From Streptomyces oceani (GTDB lineage: Bacteria > Actinomycetota > Actinomycetes > Streptomycetales > Streptomycetaceae): DNA of 52,301 bases. The stretch is taken from positions 1 through 52,301 of the forward strand of contig NZ_LJGU01000161.1 in NCBI RefSeq assembly GCF_001751245.1. The letters run 5' to 3'. Made by a program: the position numbers and the translations under genes. Of this stretch, positions 35,854 through 45,526 are shown one piece after another (positions within the stretch are counted from its first letter, which is position 1; each line of letters starts with the position of its first letter). The notes beneath the pieces were generated by a model. It saw nothing but the letters and a program-made list of their open reading frames with translations. It had not been told where the DNA came from and made no database searches.

Positions 35854-36720
35854 TCAGCCCGCCGTGCCCAGCAGGATGCTGCCGGCCAACGCGACCCCGG
35901 CACCGACGGCCTGGACGCCGCGCAGTCGCTCCTGGAGGAAGCCGCGCGCGGCGAGCGCCGTGACCAGCGGATAGAGCGAGGCCAGGACCGCGGCCACCAT
36001 CACCGGCCCGGTTTGCGCGGCCACCATGTAGGTGCCGTTGGCCGCGACGTCGGCGAGTCCCACGAAGGCCAGCGCGGGCAGCGCCGCCAGCAGCGCCGGT
36101 CGACCCTCCTGGGGCAGTGTCGGGGTGTCCCGGCGGGCCTGCGCGAGCAGCGCCGCGCCGCCTATCGCGACGTTGCAGACGCGTTGGACGAAAAGCGCGA
36201 GGAACAGGCCGGCGAGGTTGGTCGACGCGTGCTCGATCAGCGCCAGCACGGCGCCGAAGCCGAACGCCGCGACCAGGGTCAGAGCCAGGGTCCGCCGCTG
36301 CACCGGCTCCCCACGCAGTTCCGGCCCGCCGGCCAGCACCACGCCGGTGAGCGCGATCAGCAGACCGGCACCCTGGAGCCAGCCCGGTCGCGCGCCCAGG
36401 GCGAGTCCCGCGCCCACCGGGACCAGCACAGCCAGCGAAGCCAACGGCGAGACGACCCCCATCGGTCCCTGCGCGAGCGCACGGTAGAAGGCCAGCATCG
36501 CCACCGGGCCGACAACGCCCGCCGCCACGGCGAACCACAACTGCGGCCCCCATTCGCTCCAGCTCCCGGTGGCGAGGACGAGCGCGCCCAGCACCACGGT
36601 GGCGAGCGTCTGGGAGGCCACCACCACGGTCAGGGCCGACATGCGTCGCGTCAGTAGCCCACCGCCGAAGTCGGCCAGTCCCCACATGAGGCTGGTGGTC
36701 AGTGCCAGGACGGCGGTCAT
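35854..36720 (-). CDS. EamA-family (DMT superfamily) transporter
   Basis: The 288-residue protein has ten membrane segments in two EamA repeats, starting MTAVLALTTSLMWGLADFGG and ending VQAVGAGVALAGSILLGTAG. The VSPLASLAVLVPV and VMVAAVLASLYPLVTAL helices are typical. I chose the ATG at 36720, since the frame upstream runs through the promoter and the divergent regulator gene. It lies 99 bases from the start of an XRE-cupin regulator, which may control it. Likely exports an amino acid or similar metabolite. Confidence 0.87.
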   Translation of the reverse strand: MTAVLALTTSLMWGLADFGGGLLTRRMSALTVVVASQTLATVVLGALVLATGSWSEWGPQLWFAVAAGVVGPVAMLAFYRALAQGPMGVVSPLASLAVLVPVGAGLALGARPGWLQGAGLLIALTGVVLAGGPELRGEPVQRRTLALTLVAAFGFGAVLALIEHASTNLAGLFLALFVQRVCNVAIGGAALLAQARRDTPTLPQEGRPALLAALPALAFVGLADVAANGTYMVAAQTGPVMVAAVLASLYPLVTALAARGFLQERLRGVQAVGAGVALAGSILLGTAG

Positions 36721-36767
36721 CGGCGACACCTCGCAGTACGCTGTGCTGAACGGGGGAGTGCAGTAGA

Positions 36768-36787
36768 GACTAGTGCAACATAATGTA
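36768..36787. promoter_or_regulatory. Putative operator between EamA and XRE-cupin genes
   Basis: AGTGCA and TGTACT are near-complementary arms around ACATAA in an A+T-rich spacer between divergent genes. This would suit binding by the adjacent XRE regulator. The repeat is short and has one mismatch. Confidence 0.35.
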
Positions 36788-36819
36788 CTTCCAAATTCAT
36801 CACACTGGATGAGGTATTC

Positions 36820-37392
36820 GTGACGGACCTCGACCACCTCACGCAGTCCCTGGCGCGGAACCTCAAGCGCTGGCGGCAGGAGCGTGGCTTCACCCTCGAC
36901 GCCCTCGCCGCTCGGGCCGGTGTCAGCCGCGGCATGCTGATCCAGATCGAGCAGGCACGTACGAACCCCAGCGTCGGCACAGTCGTCAAGGTGGGCGACG
37001 CGTTGGGAGTCAGCATCACCACGTTGCTGGACTTCGATCAGGTCCCTCGGGTGCGGCTGGTCCCTCCGGAACAGGCGGTACGGCTCTGGGCGAGCGATGC
37101 GGGCAGCCACAGCACGCTGTTGGCCGGGGCGGAGGCCCCCGGGCCCCTGGAACTGTGGTCCTGGCGGCTGATGCCGGGGGACCACAGCCTCTCGGACCCG
37201 CACCCGGCGGGCACGACCGAATTGGTCCACGTGAGCGCCGGTGAACTCACGTTGGTCGCGGACGGTCTCGAATACTCCGTGCCGTGCGGCACCTCCGCCT
37301 CCTTCGAGTCGGACGTGCCGCACGGCTATCGCAACGACGGTGCGGAACCGGTCGAGATGACCATGGCGGTCGCGGTGCCACCGCCCCGCTGA
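36820..37392 (+). CDS. XRE-family regulator with C-terminal cupin
   Basis: The 190-residue protein has an N-terminal helix-turn-helix (about 12-67: LKRWRQERGFTLDALAARAG, VSRGMLIQIEQARTNPSVGT) and a C-terminal cupin domain (about 100-185: LMPGDHSLSDPHPAGTTELV, then a VPHGY strand). The cupin probably binds a small ligand. In this family the regulator often represses a divergent exporter or metabolic gene; here the EamA transporter is the obvious candidate. GTG 36820 begins the frame. Confidence 0.87.
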   Translation: MTDLDHLTQSLARNLKRWRQERGFTLDALAARAGVSRGMLIQIEQARTNPSVGTVVKVGDALGVSITTLLDFDQVPRVRLVPPEQAVRLWASDAGSHSTLLAGAEAPGPLELWSWRLMPGDHSLSDPHPAGTTELVHVSAGELTLVADGLEYSVPCGTSASFESDVPHGYRNDGAEPVEMTMAVAVPPPR

Positions 37393-37453
37393 GGCCGCTC
37401 CCGTGGGACGGACGGGAAAACGTCCGGCACCGGACGGTGGCTCGACGGCCCGC

Positions 37454-37873
37454 TCAGCCGCGAGCGTGCTCCAGCCGCGGGATCTCGATCCGCGGGCAGC
37501 GGTCCATGACCACCTCCAGGCCCGCCGCGCGCGTGCGTTCCATGGCCGCCTCGTCGATCACACCCAGCTGGAACCAGACGGCCCGGGCGCCCGCCCGTAC
37601 CGCCTGGTCGGCCACCTCGCCGGCGAGCGTGGAGTTGACGAAGACATCGACGACGTCGACCGGGAAGGGGACGTCCGCGAGCGACGCGTACCCTCGCTCT
37701 CCGAGGACCGTCTCGGCCCTGGGGTGCACGGGCACCACGCGTTTGCCGAACTCGCGCAGGGTGGCGGCCACGCCGTAGGCGTCCCGCCGCTGGTTGCCGG
37801 ACAGCCCGACCACGGCCCAGGTGTCACCGAGGTCCGTGAGGACGCGCCGTACAGATTCCGTGTCCGCGTACAT
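37454..37873 (-). CDS. CoA-binding domain protein (YccU-like)
   Basis: The 139-residue protein is a stand-alone CoA-binding Rossmann domain. It has TWAVVGLSGNQRRDAYGVA, VVPVHPRAETVLGERGYASL, FPVDVVDVFVNS and VWFQLGVIDEAA, and ends with MDRCPRIEIPRL. This domain occurs in succinyl-CoA synthetase and in small proteins of unknown role. It is convergent with the XRE gene and diverges from the YigZ gene. Confidence 0.86.
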   Translation of the reverse strand: MYADTESVRRVLTDLGDTWAVVGLSGNQRRDAYGVAATLREFGKRVVPVHPRAETVLGERGYASLADVPFPVDVVDVFVNSTLAGEVADQAVRAGARAVWFQLGVIDEAAMERTRAAGLEVVMDRCPRIEIPRLEHARG

Positions 37874-38015
37874 GTCCCGGGAACTCCCGCGCCAGCGCGC
37901 GCATTCCCCGGCGCGTGTGCGGGTGCGCGCCGGCGCGTCCGCTCGTACGCCCGCGCCCGGAGGCCCTTACGCGTCCGCGACGAGGCGCGTACGGGCGGCG
38001 GCATAGGCTTGTCGG

Positions 38016-38663
38016 ATGCAGCAGGACCAGTACGTGACCGTGGCCTCCGAGGGCGTGCACGAGACGGAAGTCAACCGTTCGCGCTTCCGCTGCGCGCTGG
38101 CGCCGGTGGCCGACGAGGAACAGGCGCAGGCGTTCCTCGCCCGCGTCCGCCGGCAGCATCCGACCGCGAGCCACCACTGCTGGGCGTACGTCCTCGGCAC
38201 GGATGCCGCGATCCAGCGCTCCGGCGACGACGGAGAGCCCGGCGGGACCGCCGGCGCCCCCATGCTGCAGATGCTGACGCGCCGTGAGATCCGGTACGCG
38301 GCCGCCGTCGTCTCCCGCTGGTTCGGCGGCACGAAACTCGGCGCCGGTGGCCTCATCCGCGCCTACTCGGGCGCCGTGGGGGAGGCCCTGGACACGCTCG
38401 GCACCGTCACCCGACGCCGGCACCGGCTGGTCACCGTCACCGTGGACCACCAGCGCGCCGGCCGTCTGGAGAACGACCTGCGGGCGGCCGGCCGAACCGT
38501 CCGCGAGGTTCGGTACGACGCGCTGGTGGCCATCGACCTGGGTGTTCCCGAAACCGAGTTGGACGCCTTCCGGAGCTGGCTGGCCGACGCCAGCGCGGGC
38601 ACGGCCTCCGTGACGCTGGGCGGTGAGGCGTACGAGTCCGGTGGCACGCACCACCGGGCATGA
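38016..38663 (+). CDS. YigZ/IMPACT family protein
   Basis: The 215-residue protein has the UPF0029 domain (about 15-125), with NRSRFRCALAPVADEEQAQ, SHHCWAYVLG, DDGEPGGTAGAPML and RWFGGTKLGAGGLIRAY. A C-terminal DUF1949 ferredoxin-like domain (about 135-200) follows. The eukaryotic relative IMPACT/Yih1 regulates translation through GCN1. In bacteria the role is uncertain, and a nucleic-acid or ribosome link is often proposed. The start ATG 38016 is clear. It precedes sbcD. Confidence 0.88.
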   Translation: MQQDQYVTVASEGVHETEVNRSRFRCALAPVADEEQAQAFLARVRRQHPTASHHCWAYVLGTDAAIQRSGDDGEPGGTAGAPMLQMLTRREIRYAAAVVSRWFGGTKLGAGGLIRAYSGAVGEALDTLGTVTRRRHRLVTVTVDHQRAGRLENDLRAAGRTVREVRYDALVAIDLGVPETELDAFRSWLADASAGTASVTLGGEAYESGGTHHRA

Positions 38664-38763
38664 GGCTACAGGCCCCGAAGCCGGGTGCCCGGCAACACCG
38701 GAGCACCGGCCCGGACACCGTCGATCTCCGCGTTGTCACACCCGGCCCGTAGGGTCGTTGACC

Positions 38764-39930
38764 ATGCGTCTGCTGCACACCTCCGACTGGCATCTGGGCC
38801 GGAGCTTTCACCGAGTGAGTCTCCTGGACGCCCAGCGGGACTTCCTGGACCACCTGGTGGCGACGGCACAGCGGCACGAGGTCGACGCCGTCCTCGTCGC
38901 CGGGGATGTCTACGACCGTGCCGTGCCGCCGCTGGCCGCCGTGGAGCTCTTCGACGACGTACTGCACCGGCTGGCCGCGCTCGGCGTGCCCACCGTCATG
39001 ATCTCGGGCAACCACGACTCCGCCCGGCGGCTCGGTGTCGGTGCCGGACTGATCGGGCGGGCCGGCATCCATCTGCGCACCGACCCGGCGCACTGCGACA
39101 GCCCCGTCGTGCTGTCCGACCGACACGGCGACGTCGCGTGCTACGGCCTGCCGTACCTCGAACCAGCCCTGGTGCGCGAGGAGCTCGGGGCAACCGGGCG
39201 CGGCCACACCGCGGTGCTGGAAGCCGCCATGACGCGGGTGCGCGCCGACCTGGCGCGCCGCCCCGGGCACACCCGGTCCGTCGTCCTGGCACACGCCTTC
39301 GTCACCGGCGGTGAAGTCTCGGACAGCGAGCGGGACATCAGCGTGGGCGGTGTCGGTTCCGTGCCCGCCTCGGTGTTCGACGGCGTGGACTACGCCGCGC
39401 TGGGACATCTGCACGGCTGCCAGGTCCTCACCGACCGGGTGCGCTACTCCGGCTCCCCGTTGGCGTACTCCTTCTCGGAGGCGCGGCACACCAAGTCCCT
39501 GTGGCTCGTGGACCTCGAGGCCGACGGCGTCCCGCGGGCCGAGCGTCTGTCCTGCCCGGTGCCGCGGCCGCTCGCCCGGCTTCGCGGCACCCTCGAGGAG
39601 CTGTTGGAGAAGCCGGAGTACGCGCCGCACGAGGACTCCTGGGTGGAGGCCACTCTCACCGACCCGTCCCGCCCCCGCGAGCCGATGGCCAGACTCGGCG
39701 CCCGCTTCCCGCACGTCCTCCAACTGGTCTTCGACCCGGCGGACGACGGCGCGCAGGACGGCGCCAGTTACACCGACCGCCTGCGCGGGCGCAACGACCA
39801 GCAGATTACCGAGGACTTCGTGCGGCACGTGCGGCAGGGTCGGGCGGCCGACGCCGAGGAGCGTCGCCTGCTGACCGAGGCACTGGACGCGGCGCGCCTG
39901 AGGGACACCGAGAGCGAGACCGTGCGATGA
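38764..39930 (+). CDS. sbcD: Exonuclease SbcCD, nuclease subunit SbcD
   Basis: The 388-residue Mre11-like metallophosphoesterase has the metal motifs D8-x-H10 (TSDWHLG), AGDVYD (D48), GNHD (82-85), HAFVTGG and GHLHG. With SbcC it forms the nuclease that cuts hairpins and processes DNA ends during repair. ATG 38764 begins at the first motif, as usual. Its stop overlaps the sbcC start (ATGA at 39927-39930), so the subunits are co-translated. Confidence 0.94.
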   Translation: MRLLHTSDWHLGRSFHRVSLLDAQRDFLDHLVATAQRHEVDAVLVAGDVYDRAVPPLAAVELFDDVLHRLAALGVPTVMISGNHDSARRLGVGAGLIGRAGIHLRTDPAHCDSPVVLSDRHGDVACYGLPYLEPALVREELGATGRGHTAVLEAAMTRVRADLARRPGHTRSVVLAHAFVTGGEVSDSERDISVGGVGSVPASVFDGVDYAALGHLHGCQVLTDRVRYSGSPLAYSFSEARHTKSLWLVDLEADGVPRAERLSCPVPRPLARLRGTLEELLEKPEYAPHEDSWVEATLTDPSRPREPMARLGARFPHVLQLVFDPADDGAQDGASYTDRLRGRNDQQITEDFVRHVRQGRAADAEERRLLTEALDAARLRDTESETVR

Positions 39931-42900
39931 GGCCGCACCGACTCACCCTGACGGCGTTCGGCCCCTTCCGGGGGACACAGCACGTCGACTTCGACGCCCT
40001 CTGCGCCGAGGGTCTCTTCCTGCTGCACGGTGCGACCGGCGCCGGGAAGACCTCGCTGCTGGACGCGGTCTGCTTCGCGCTGTACGGCGGGGTGCCCGGC
40101 AGCCGACAGCAGCCGGGCGGCACCCTGCGCAGTGACCACGCCGCGCCGGACACGCTCACCGAGGTGGTGTTGGATGTCACCGTGGCCGGCCGGCGCCTGG
40201 AGATCACTCGTCGGCCCGAGCAGTGGCGACCCAAGAAGACCGGCACGGGCACCACCAGGGAGCGTGCCCACGCGGCACTGCGTGAGTACGCCGGGTCGGG
40301 GGAATGGCGTCCGTTGAGCCGTTCCCACCAGGAGATCGGTGCCGAGATCGGTCACCTGCTGGGGATGAGCAGGGACCAGTTCTGCCAGGTCGCGCTCCTG
40401 CCGCAGGGAGACTTCGCCCGCTTCCTGCGCGCGGGCGCGGAGGAGCGGGCCAAGCTGCTCGGCCGCTTGTTCCACACCGGGCGGTTCGCCGTCATCGAGG
40501 ACGAACTCACCGGCATGCGCAAGGAGACGCAGGCCCGGGTGCGACACGCGGACGAGGAACTGCTGGCCCTCGCCCAGCGGATGCGGCAGGCCGCGGGACC
40601 GGGGCACGGTCTGGACGCGTTCGCCGGCGCCCCGAAGGCCCCGGACGGTGGCTCTGCCGCCGGGCGGCGGCGTGGCCGGGACGGGGTGCCGGACCAGCGT
40701 ACGGCCGGGCAGGGGCCGGACGACGACACAGGTACCCCGCAGCTCTGGAGCGCGGTGCTGATCGGAGCCGCCCTCGCGCGGGCAGACGCACGGGAGTGGC
40801 TCGAGTGCGCGACCCTGGCCGCCCGCGCGGCCGAGGAGCGGCACACCGCGGCCGTGGGACGGCTGGAGGAAAGCCGGGAGCTAGCCCGACGTCAGCAGCG
40901 CCACGCCGCGGCGGTGCGGCGTCTCGAACAGCTCCGCGCCAGCGAGCCGGAGCGGAAGCGTGAGGGGGAACGGCTGGCCCGCGCCCGAGCGGCCGACGCG
41001 GTGACCCCGCTCCTGTCGTCGCGTGCCACCGCCACCGCGGAGGACACCGCCGCCCGAGCGGCGGAGCGGGAGCATCGGGCCGGACTGCCGACCGACCAGG
41101 CCCGCGCCGACGCCGTCCGGCTCGACGAGCTGGCGGGTGCGGCACGGCAAGAGCTGGGCGGTCTGGAGGCCGCCCGGCACGCGGAGCGGCGGATCAGGGC
41201 CATCGACATCGAAGTCGCGGAACTGGAGGAGGAGTCCCAGCGAGCGGAGGAGGCTCTGCGGGAGGCCCAAGAGTGGCTGGACGACTGGGAGACGACCCGA
41301 CAGGCACACCAGCGCCGGGTCGAGCGGGCGCTGGACGCGGCGACCCGCGCGGAACACCTCGCGGGCCAGCTCGAACCGGCGGGCCGCCGGTTGTCCGCCG
41401 CTCGCCGGCGGGACGTTCTCCAGGGTGAAGTCCAGGCTGCCGAGGAGGCGTTGCTCGAGGCACGGGAGCGGGCAACCAGCGCGTACGAACGCTGGCTCGG
41501 GCTCAAGGACACGCGACTGCGCGGCATCGCGACGGAACTCGCCAGAAAGCTGCGGCCGGGCGAGCCGTGCGCCGTCTGTGGCAGCGCCGAACATCCCGCG
41601 CCCGCCTGGCCGGACCAGGGAGAGCCGGGCCAGTCCGCGGAGTCCGCGGAGAATACGGCTCTCGCTGACCACCGGCGTGCCGAGCGGGCACGGGAGGACG
41701 CCAGCCAGCGACTGCGCACGGTGGAGGAACAGCTCGCCGCGGTCCGTGCCGAATGCGGCGACGACAGCGTCTCCGCGGCGGCGGACGAGATGGAGCGACT
41801 CACCGCACACCACCGGGCTGCCCACGCGGAGGCCGCCGACGCGCACGCGGCGCGGGAGTGCCTGGAGCGGGCCGAGGGAGAACACCAGCGGCGCACCGCC
41901 CGGCAGCACGCCGCCGAGCAGCGGGCCGCCGCCCGCACCTCCCGCCGGGAGGCACTGTCACACGAGCGAGCGGCCCTGGCCGAGCAGTTGGGGCGAACCG
42001 GGGCGGACACCGGCGACATCGCCGAGCGCGCTGCCGCGCTGGAGCATCACGCGGAACTGCTCTGCGCGGCGGCGCAGGCCGCTCGTGCGGCCCGGGCCTC
42101 GGCCGAGCGGCTGGCCGAGGCCGAGCGGCGGCTGGCGGAAGCGGCTGAGCGGGCCGGGTTCGACGGTGGGGAGGACGCCGCAGACGCGGTGCTGGACGAG
42201 CCCACCCGGCGTCACACACAACAGCGGCTCGAGACCTGGCAGGCGGCTGAACAGGCCGTCACCGCCGAACTGGCCGACGAGCAGCTGACCGAGGCGGGGG
42301 CGAGCGACCCAGCGGACCCGGAGGCGGAGCAGTCCCGCGTCACCGCCGCCACCGCCGACCTGCGGGAGGCGTCCGCCACCGAGGACGCCGCGCTCCATCG
42401 ACGTACGGAACTCGAACGGCTCAGTGCCCGGGCCACCGCCCAGGTGAGCCGGCATGCCACGCTGCGTGCGGCGCACGAGCGGATCACCGCCCTGTCCCAG
42501 TTGGCCACCGGCACCTCCACGGAGAACGAACGCCGGATGCGGTTGGAGACCTACGTCCTCACCGCCCGTCTGGAGCAGGTCGCCGCGGCCGCCAGCGTGC
42601 GCCTGGCCAGGATGTCCGCGGGCCGCTACACCCTCGTGCACTCGGCGCGGCGCACCCACGGCCGAGGCCGCTCCGGGCTGGGACTGCACGTCGTCGACGC
42701 CTGGACGGGGAAGGAGCGGGACACCGCTACCCTCTCCGGCGGGGAGACCTTCTTCGCCTCTCTGGCGCTGGCCCTCGGTCTCGCGGACGTGGTCACCGAG
42801 GAGGCGGGCGGCACGCCACTGGACACCCTCTTCATCGACGAGGGCTTCGGCAGCCTCGATCAGGAGACCCTGGAAGAGGTCCTGGACGTGCTGGACTCGC

Positions 42901-43037
42901 TGCGGGAGCAGGACCGCAGCGTGGGCATCGTCAGCCATGTCGCCGAGCTCCGCTCCCGCGTTCCCGCCCAGCTCCAGGTGCACAAGACCCGCGAGGGCTC
43001 GTCCGTACGCCGACGTACGGCACCGAGCGGCGGGTGA
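39927..43037 (+). CDS. sbcC: Exonuclease SbcCD, ATPase subunit SbcC
   Basis: The 1036-residue Rad50-like ATPase has the Walker A motif GATGAGKTS (35-43), long Glu/Ala/Arg-rich coiled coils, and a zinc hook CAVC at 548-551. In the C-terminal lobe it carries the ABC signature LSGGE (936-940) and Walker B LFIDEG (D971, E972). The Ala/Pro/Gly-rich insert near 230-280 is an actinobacterial embellishment of the N-terminal lobe/coil junction. It partners SbcD in double-strand-break end processing and hairpin cleavage. Confidence 0.94.
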   Translation: MRPHRLTLTAFGPFRGTQHVDFDALCAEGLFLLHGATGAGKTSLLDAVCFALYGGVPGSRQQPGGTLRSDHAAPDTLTEVVLDVTVAGRRLEITRRPEQWRPKKTGTGTTRERAHAALREYAGSGEWRPLSRSHQEIGAEIGHLLGMSRDQFCQVALLPQGDFARFLRAGAEERAKLLGRLFHTGRFAVIEDELTGMRKETQARVRHADEELLALAQRMRQAAGPGHGLDAFAGAPKAPDGGSAAGRRRGRDGVPDQRTAGQGPDDDTGTPQLWSAVLIGAALARADAREWLECATLAARAAEERHTAAVGRLEESRELARRQQRHAAAVRRLEQLRASEPERKREGERLARARAADAVTPLLSSRATATAEDTAARAAEREHRAGLPTDQARADAVRLDELAGAARQELGGLEAARHAERRIRAIDIEVAELEEESQRAEEALREAQEWLDDWETTRQAHQRRVERALDAATRAEHLAGQLEPAGRRLSAARRRDVLQGEVQAAEEALLEARERATSAYERWLGLKDTRLRGIATELARKLRPGEPCAVCGSAEHPAPAWPDQGEPGQSAESAENTALADHRRAERAREDASQRLRTVEEQLAAVRAECGDDSVSAAADEMERLTAHHRAAHAEAADAHAARECLERAEGEHQRRTARQHAAEQRAAARTSRREALSHERAALAEQLGRTGADTGDIAERAAALEHHAELLCAAAQAARAARASAERLAEAERRLAEAAERAGFDGGEDAADAVLDEPTRRHTQQRLETWQAAEQAVTAELADEQLTEAGASDPADPEAEQSRVTAATADLREASATEDAALHRRTELERLSARATAQVSRHATLRAAHERITALSQLATGTSTENERRMRLETYVLTARLEQVAAAASVRLARMSAGRYTLVHSARRTHGRGRSGLGLHVVDAWTGKERDTATLSGGETFFASLALALGLADVVTEEAGGTPLDTLFIDEGFGSLDQETLEEVLDVLDSLREQDRSVGIVSHVAELRSRVPAQLQVHKTREGSSVRRRTAPSGG

Positions 43038-43184
43038 GCCCAAGCGGGCACCCCGCCCCCGACGGCTGCCCGCTCGCTCGCCCCGTGCGTGCCGTTTCAC
43101 GAGCCGTGGTGTGCCCCCGGGGATCACGATCACGACCCCGGGGGCCACAGGGCTCCCTGGCGGGTAACGGCCGCGGCACGCCGC

Positions 43185-44888
43185 TCACAGCGCGGACAGT
43201 TCTGCCTCCAGGTCGTCCAGCCCCAGCGAGCCCTGGGACAGTGCCGCCATGTGCCATGCCTTCGCGTCGAACGCGTCGCCGTGCGCCCGCCGCGCGGCGT
43301 CCCGACCCGCCAACCAGGCGCGTTCGCCCAGCTTGTAGCCGATCGCCTGCCCCGGCATGCCGAGATAGCGCACCAGCTCACTCTCGACGAAGTCGGACGG
43401 CCGGCCCGAGTGCGCGTCGAAGAACTCCTGAGCCAACTGCGGAGTCCACCGCTCGCCCGGGTGGAAGGGGGAGTGCTCCGGGATCTCCAACTCCAGGTGC
43501 ATGCCGATGTCCACGATCACCCGCAGGGAACGCATCATCTGGGCGTCCAGGTAGCCCAGCCGTCGCTCGGCGTCGGTGAGGAAGCCCAGTTCGTCCATGA
43601 GCCGCTCGGCGTACAGCGCCCAGCCCTCCGCGTTGGCGCTGACCATGCCCACCGTCGTCTGGTAGCGGGACAGTTGGTCGGCGACGTGCACCCACTGCGC
43701 CAGCTGCAGATGGTGCCCCGGCACGCCCTCGTGATACCAGGTGGTGACCAGGTCGTAGACGGGGAAACGGGTCTCGCCCATGGTCGGCAGCCAGGTACGA
43801 CCGGGGCGGGAGAAGTCCAGTGAGGGCTGGGTGTAGTACGGCGCCGCGGCGCTGCCCGGCGGCGCGATGCGGGACTCGACCCGGCGCACCGGCTCCGCCA
43901 GGTCGAAATGCGTACCGTCCAGCTTCTCGATCGCCTCGTCCATCAGGGACTGCAGCCAGTCGGCGACCTCGTCGACACCGTCCACCGCCTGCCCGTGCGT
44001 GTCCAGGTGCCGCAGCGCCTCCCACGGGCTGGCGGCACCCGGAAGCACCTTCTCCGCCTCGGTACGCATCTGCTCCAGCAGCCGGTGAAACTCCTCCCAG
44101 CCGTAGCGGTACGCCTCCTCCAGGTCGAGGTCCGTGCCGTTCCAGTACCGGGACCAGCGGGCGTACCGCTCCCGGCCCACCGTCTCAGGGGCGCCCTCCA
44201 CACCGGGTGCGTACACGTCCCGGAGCCAGTCGCGCAGCTCCCGTACGGCCCTGGTGGCGGCCTCCGCCGCCCGGTCCAGCTCGGTGCGCGCGGAATCCGG
44301 GCCGCGCGCGGCGAACTCGCCGAACCACTCCGTGCCCTCCTGGCCGGCACCCTCCCCGACCCACTCGTCGAGCTGCCCGATCACGGTCGCCACCTGCCGG
44401 GGTCCGGCGGGCAGTTCCTTGGTCAGCCCGGCCGCCAACGAGGCGCGGTAACCCACCAGTGCGGCCGGCACGGCGTGCAGCCGTTGGATGACGGCCGACC
44501 AGTCCTCGTCCGTCTCCTGCGGCATCACCGTGAAGATCTCCCGCACGGAGTGTACGGGCGAGTGCAGGTTACTGACGCCGCGCAGGCCCTCGTCGGCCTC
44601 GTGCACGGCCAACTCGGCCGTCAGCCGCTCACGCAACAGGCGGGCGCAGCGCCGCTCCACATCGCTCTCGGCACCCGGGCGCTCCTCGGCCTCGGAGAGC
44701 TGCTCCAGGGTGTCGCGGATGAGTTCGGCCGCCGCCTCCTGCCCCTCGGGGGAGAAGTCCGGCAGCCTGCTGTGGCTGTGCGGCACGCCCAGGAACGTGC
44801 CGGTGATCGGGTCGAGTTCGACCAGGGCGTCGACATATCGGTCGGCCACCTCGCGGGGCAGCGGTGTGGTGTTCTTGGCATCGGACAT
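43185..44888 (-). CDS. DUF885 family putative zinc peptidase
   Basis: The 567-residue soluble protein has the family's gluzincin-like signature WYHEGVPGHHLQ near residue 405. The downstream acidic helix (AEGWALYAERLMDELGFL) would give the third metal ligand. The rest is helical, like other M32/DUF885-type metallopeptidases. Related proteins are called X-Pro-type or angiotensin-converting-enzyme-like; the substrate is not known. I chose ATG 44888, which has GAGG 9 bases upstream, rather than open sequence 5' of it. No signal peptide is present. Confidence 0.86.
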   Translation of the reverse strand: MSDAKNTTPLPREVADRYVDALVELDPITGTFLGVPHSHSRLPDFSPEGQEAAAELIRDTLEQLSEAEERPGAESDVERRCARLLRERLTAELAVHEADEGLRGVSNLHSPVHSVREIFTVMPQETDEDWSAVIQRLHAVPAALVGYRASLAAGLTKELPAGPRQVATVIGQLDEWVGEGAGQEGTEWFGEFAARGPDSARTELDRAAEAATRAVRELRDWLRDVYAPGVEGAPETVGRERYARWSRYWNGTDLDLEEAYRYGWEEFHRLLEQMRTEAEKVLPGAASPWEALRHLDTHGQAVDGVDEVADWLQSLMDEAIEKLDGTHFDLAEPVRRVESRIAPPGSAAAPYYTQPSLDFSRPGRTWLPTMGETRFPVYDLVTTWYHEGVPGHHLQLAQWVHVADQLSRYQTTVGMVSANAEGWALYAERLMDELGFLTDAERRLGYLDAQMMRSLRVIVDIGMHLELEIPEHSPFHPGERWTPQLAQEFFDAHSGRPSDFVESELVRYLGMPGQAIGYKLGERAWLAGRDAARRAHGDAFDAKAWHMAALSQGSLGLDDLEAELSAL

Positions 44889-44992
44889 ACACCCCATCCT
44901 CGTATGCCGAACGCGTCGCGTCACCAGCCCTTCCCCGGTGTCGATCGGGTTTTCCGCCCGGAGTGCCCGTGTCGGGGCGGTCGCGCGCGCCT

Positions 44993-45466
44993 TCAGCCCG
45001 GCGGCAGCAGCGGACCGCAGGTCCAGTGCTGGAAGATCAACCGGGTCTCCACCCGCGCCACTTCACTTCGCGAGGTGAACTCGTCGATGACCAACCGCTG
45101 CAGATCGGCGGTGCCCGTCACGGCGACATGCACCAGATAGTCCTCCGGCCCGGTGAGATGGAACAGCGCCCGGGACTCCGGGAGCCCGCGAATCCGCTCC
45201 ACGAAGGGGCCGATCAGCTCCCGCCGGTGCGGCCGAACCTGTACCGACAGCAGCGCCTCCAACGACCTGCCCAAGCGTGCCGGGTCCAGGCGCAGTTCGT
45301 GACCGAGGATCACTCCCACCCGGCGTAGCCGCGTCACCCTGTCCAGACAGGTGGACGGAGCCACTCCGACACTCTGGGCGAGCTCCTTGTACGTCATCCG
45401 GGCGTCGTTCTGTAGCAAGCGCAGAATGTCCAGATCGACCGCATCGAGCGCGATGGATTCAGGCAT
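44993..45466 (-). CDS. Lrp/AsnC family transcriptional regulator
   Basis: The 157-residue protein has an N-terminal AsnC helix-turn-helix (about 6-65: LDAVDLDILRLLQNDARMTY, then KELAQSVGVAPSTCLDRVTRL). A C-terminal RAM ligand-binding domain (about 72-145) follows, with LHVAVTG-like strands and the RVETRLIFQ end. Such regulators sense amino acids. It is transcribed away from a PLP-dependent sulfur-amino-acid lyase with only 60 bases between start codons, so it probably controls that gene in response to methionine, cysteine or a related ligand. Confidence 0.88.
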   Translation of the reverse strand: MPESIALDAVDLDILRLLQNDARMTYKELAQSVGVAPSTCLDRVTRLRRVGVILGHELRLDPARLGRSLEALLSVQVRPHRRELIGPFVERIRGLPESRALFHLTGPEDYLVHVAVTGTADLQRLVIDEFTSRSEVARVETRLIFQHWTCGPLLPPG

Positions 45467-45526
45467 TCGCCGAACGTAGCACGGCCCGGTACCCGCATAC
45501 TCCGTTCCTCGTTCAGGGTGCTCTAC

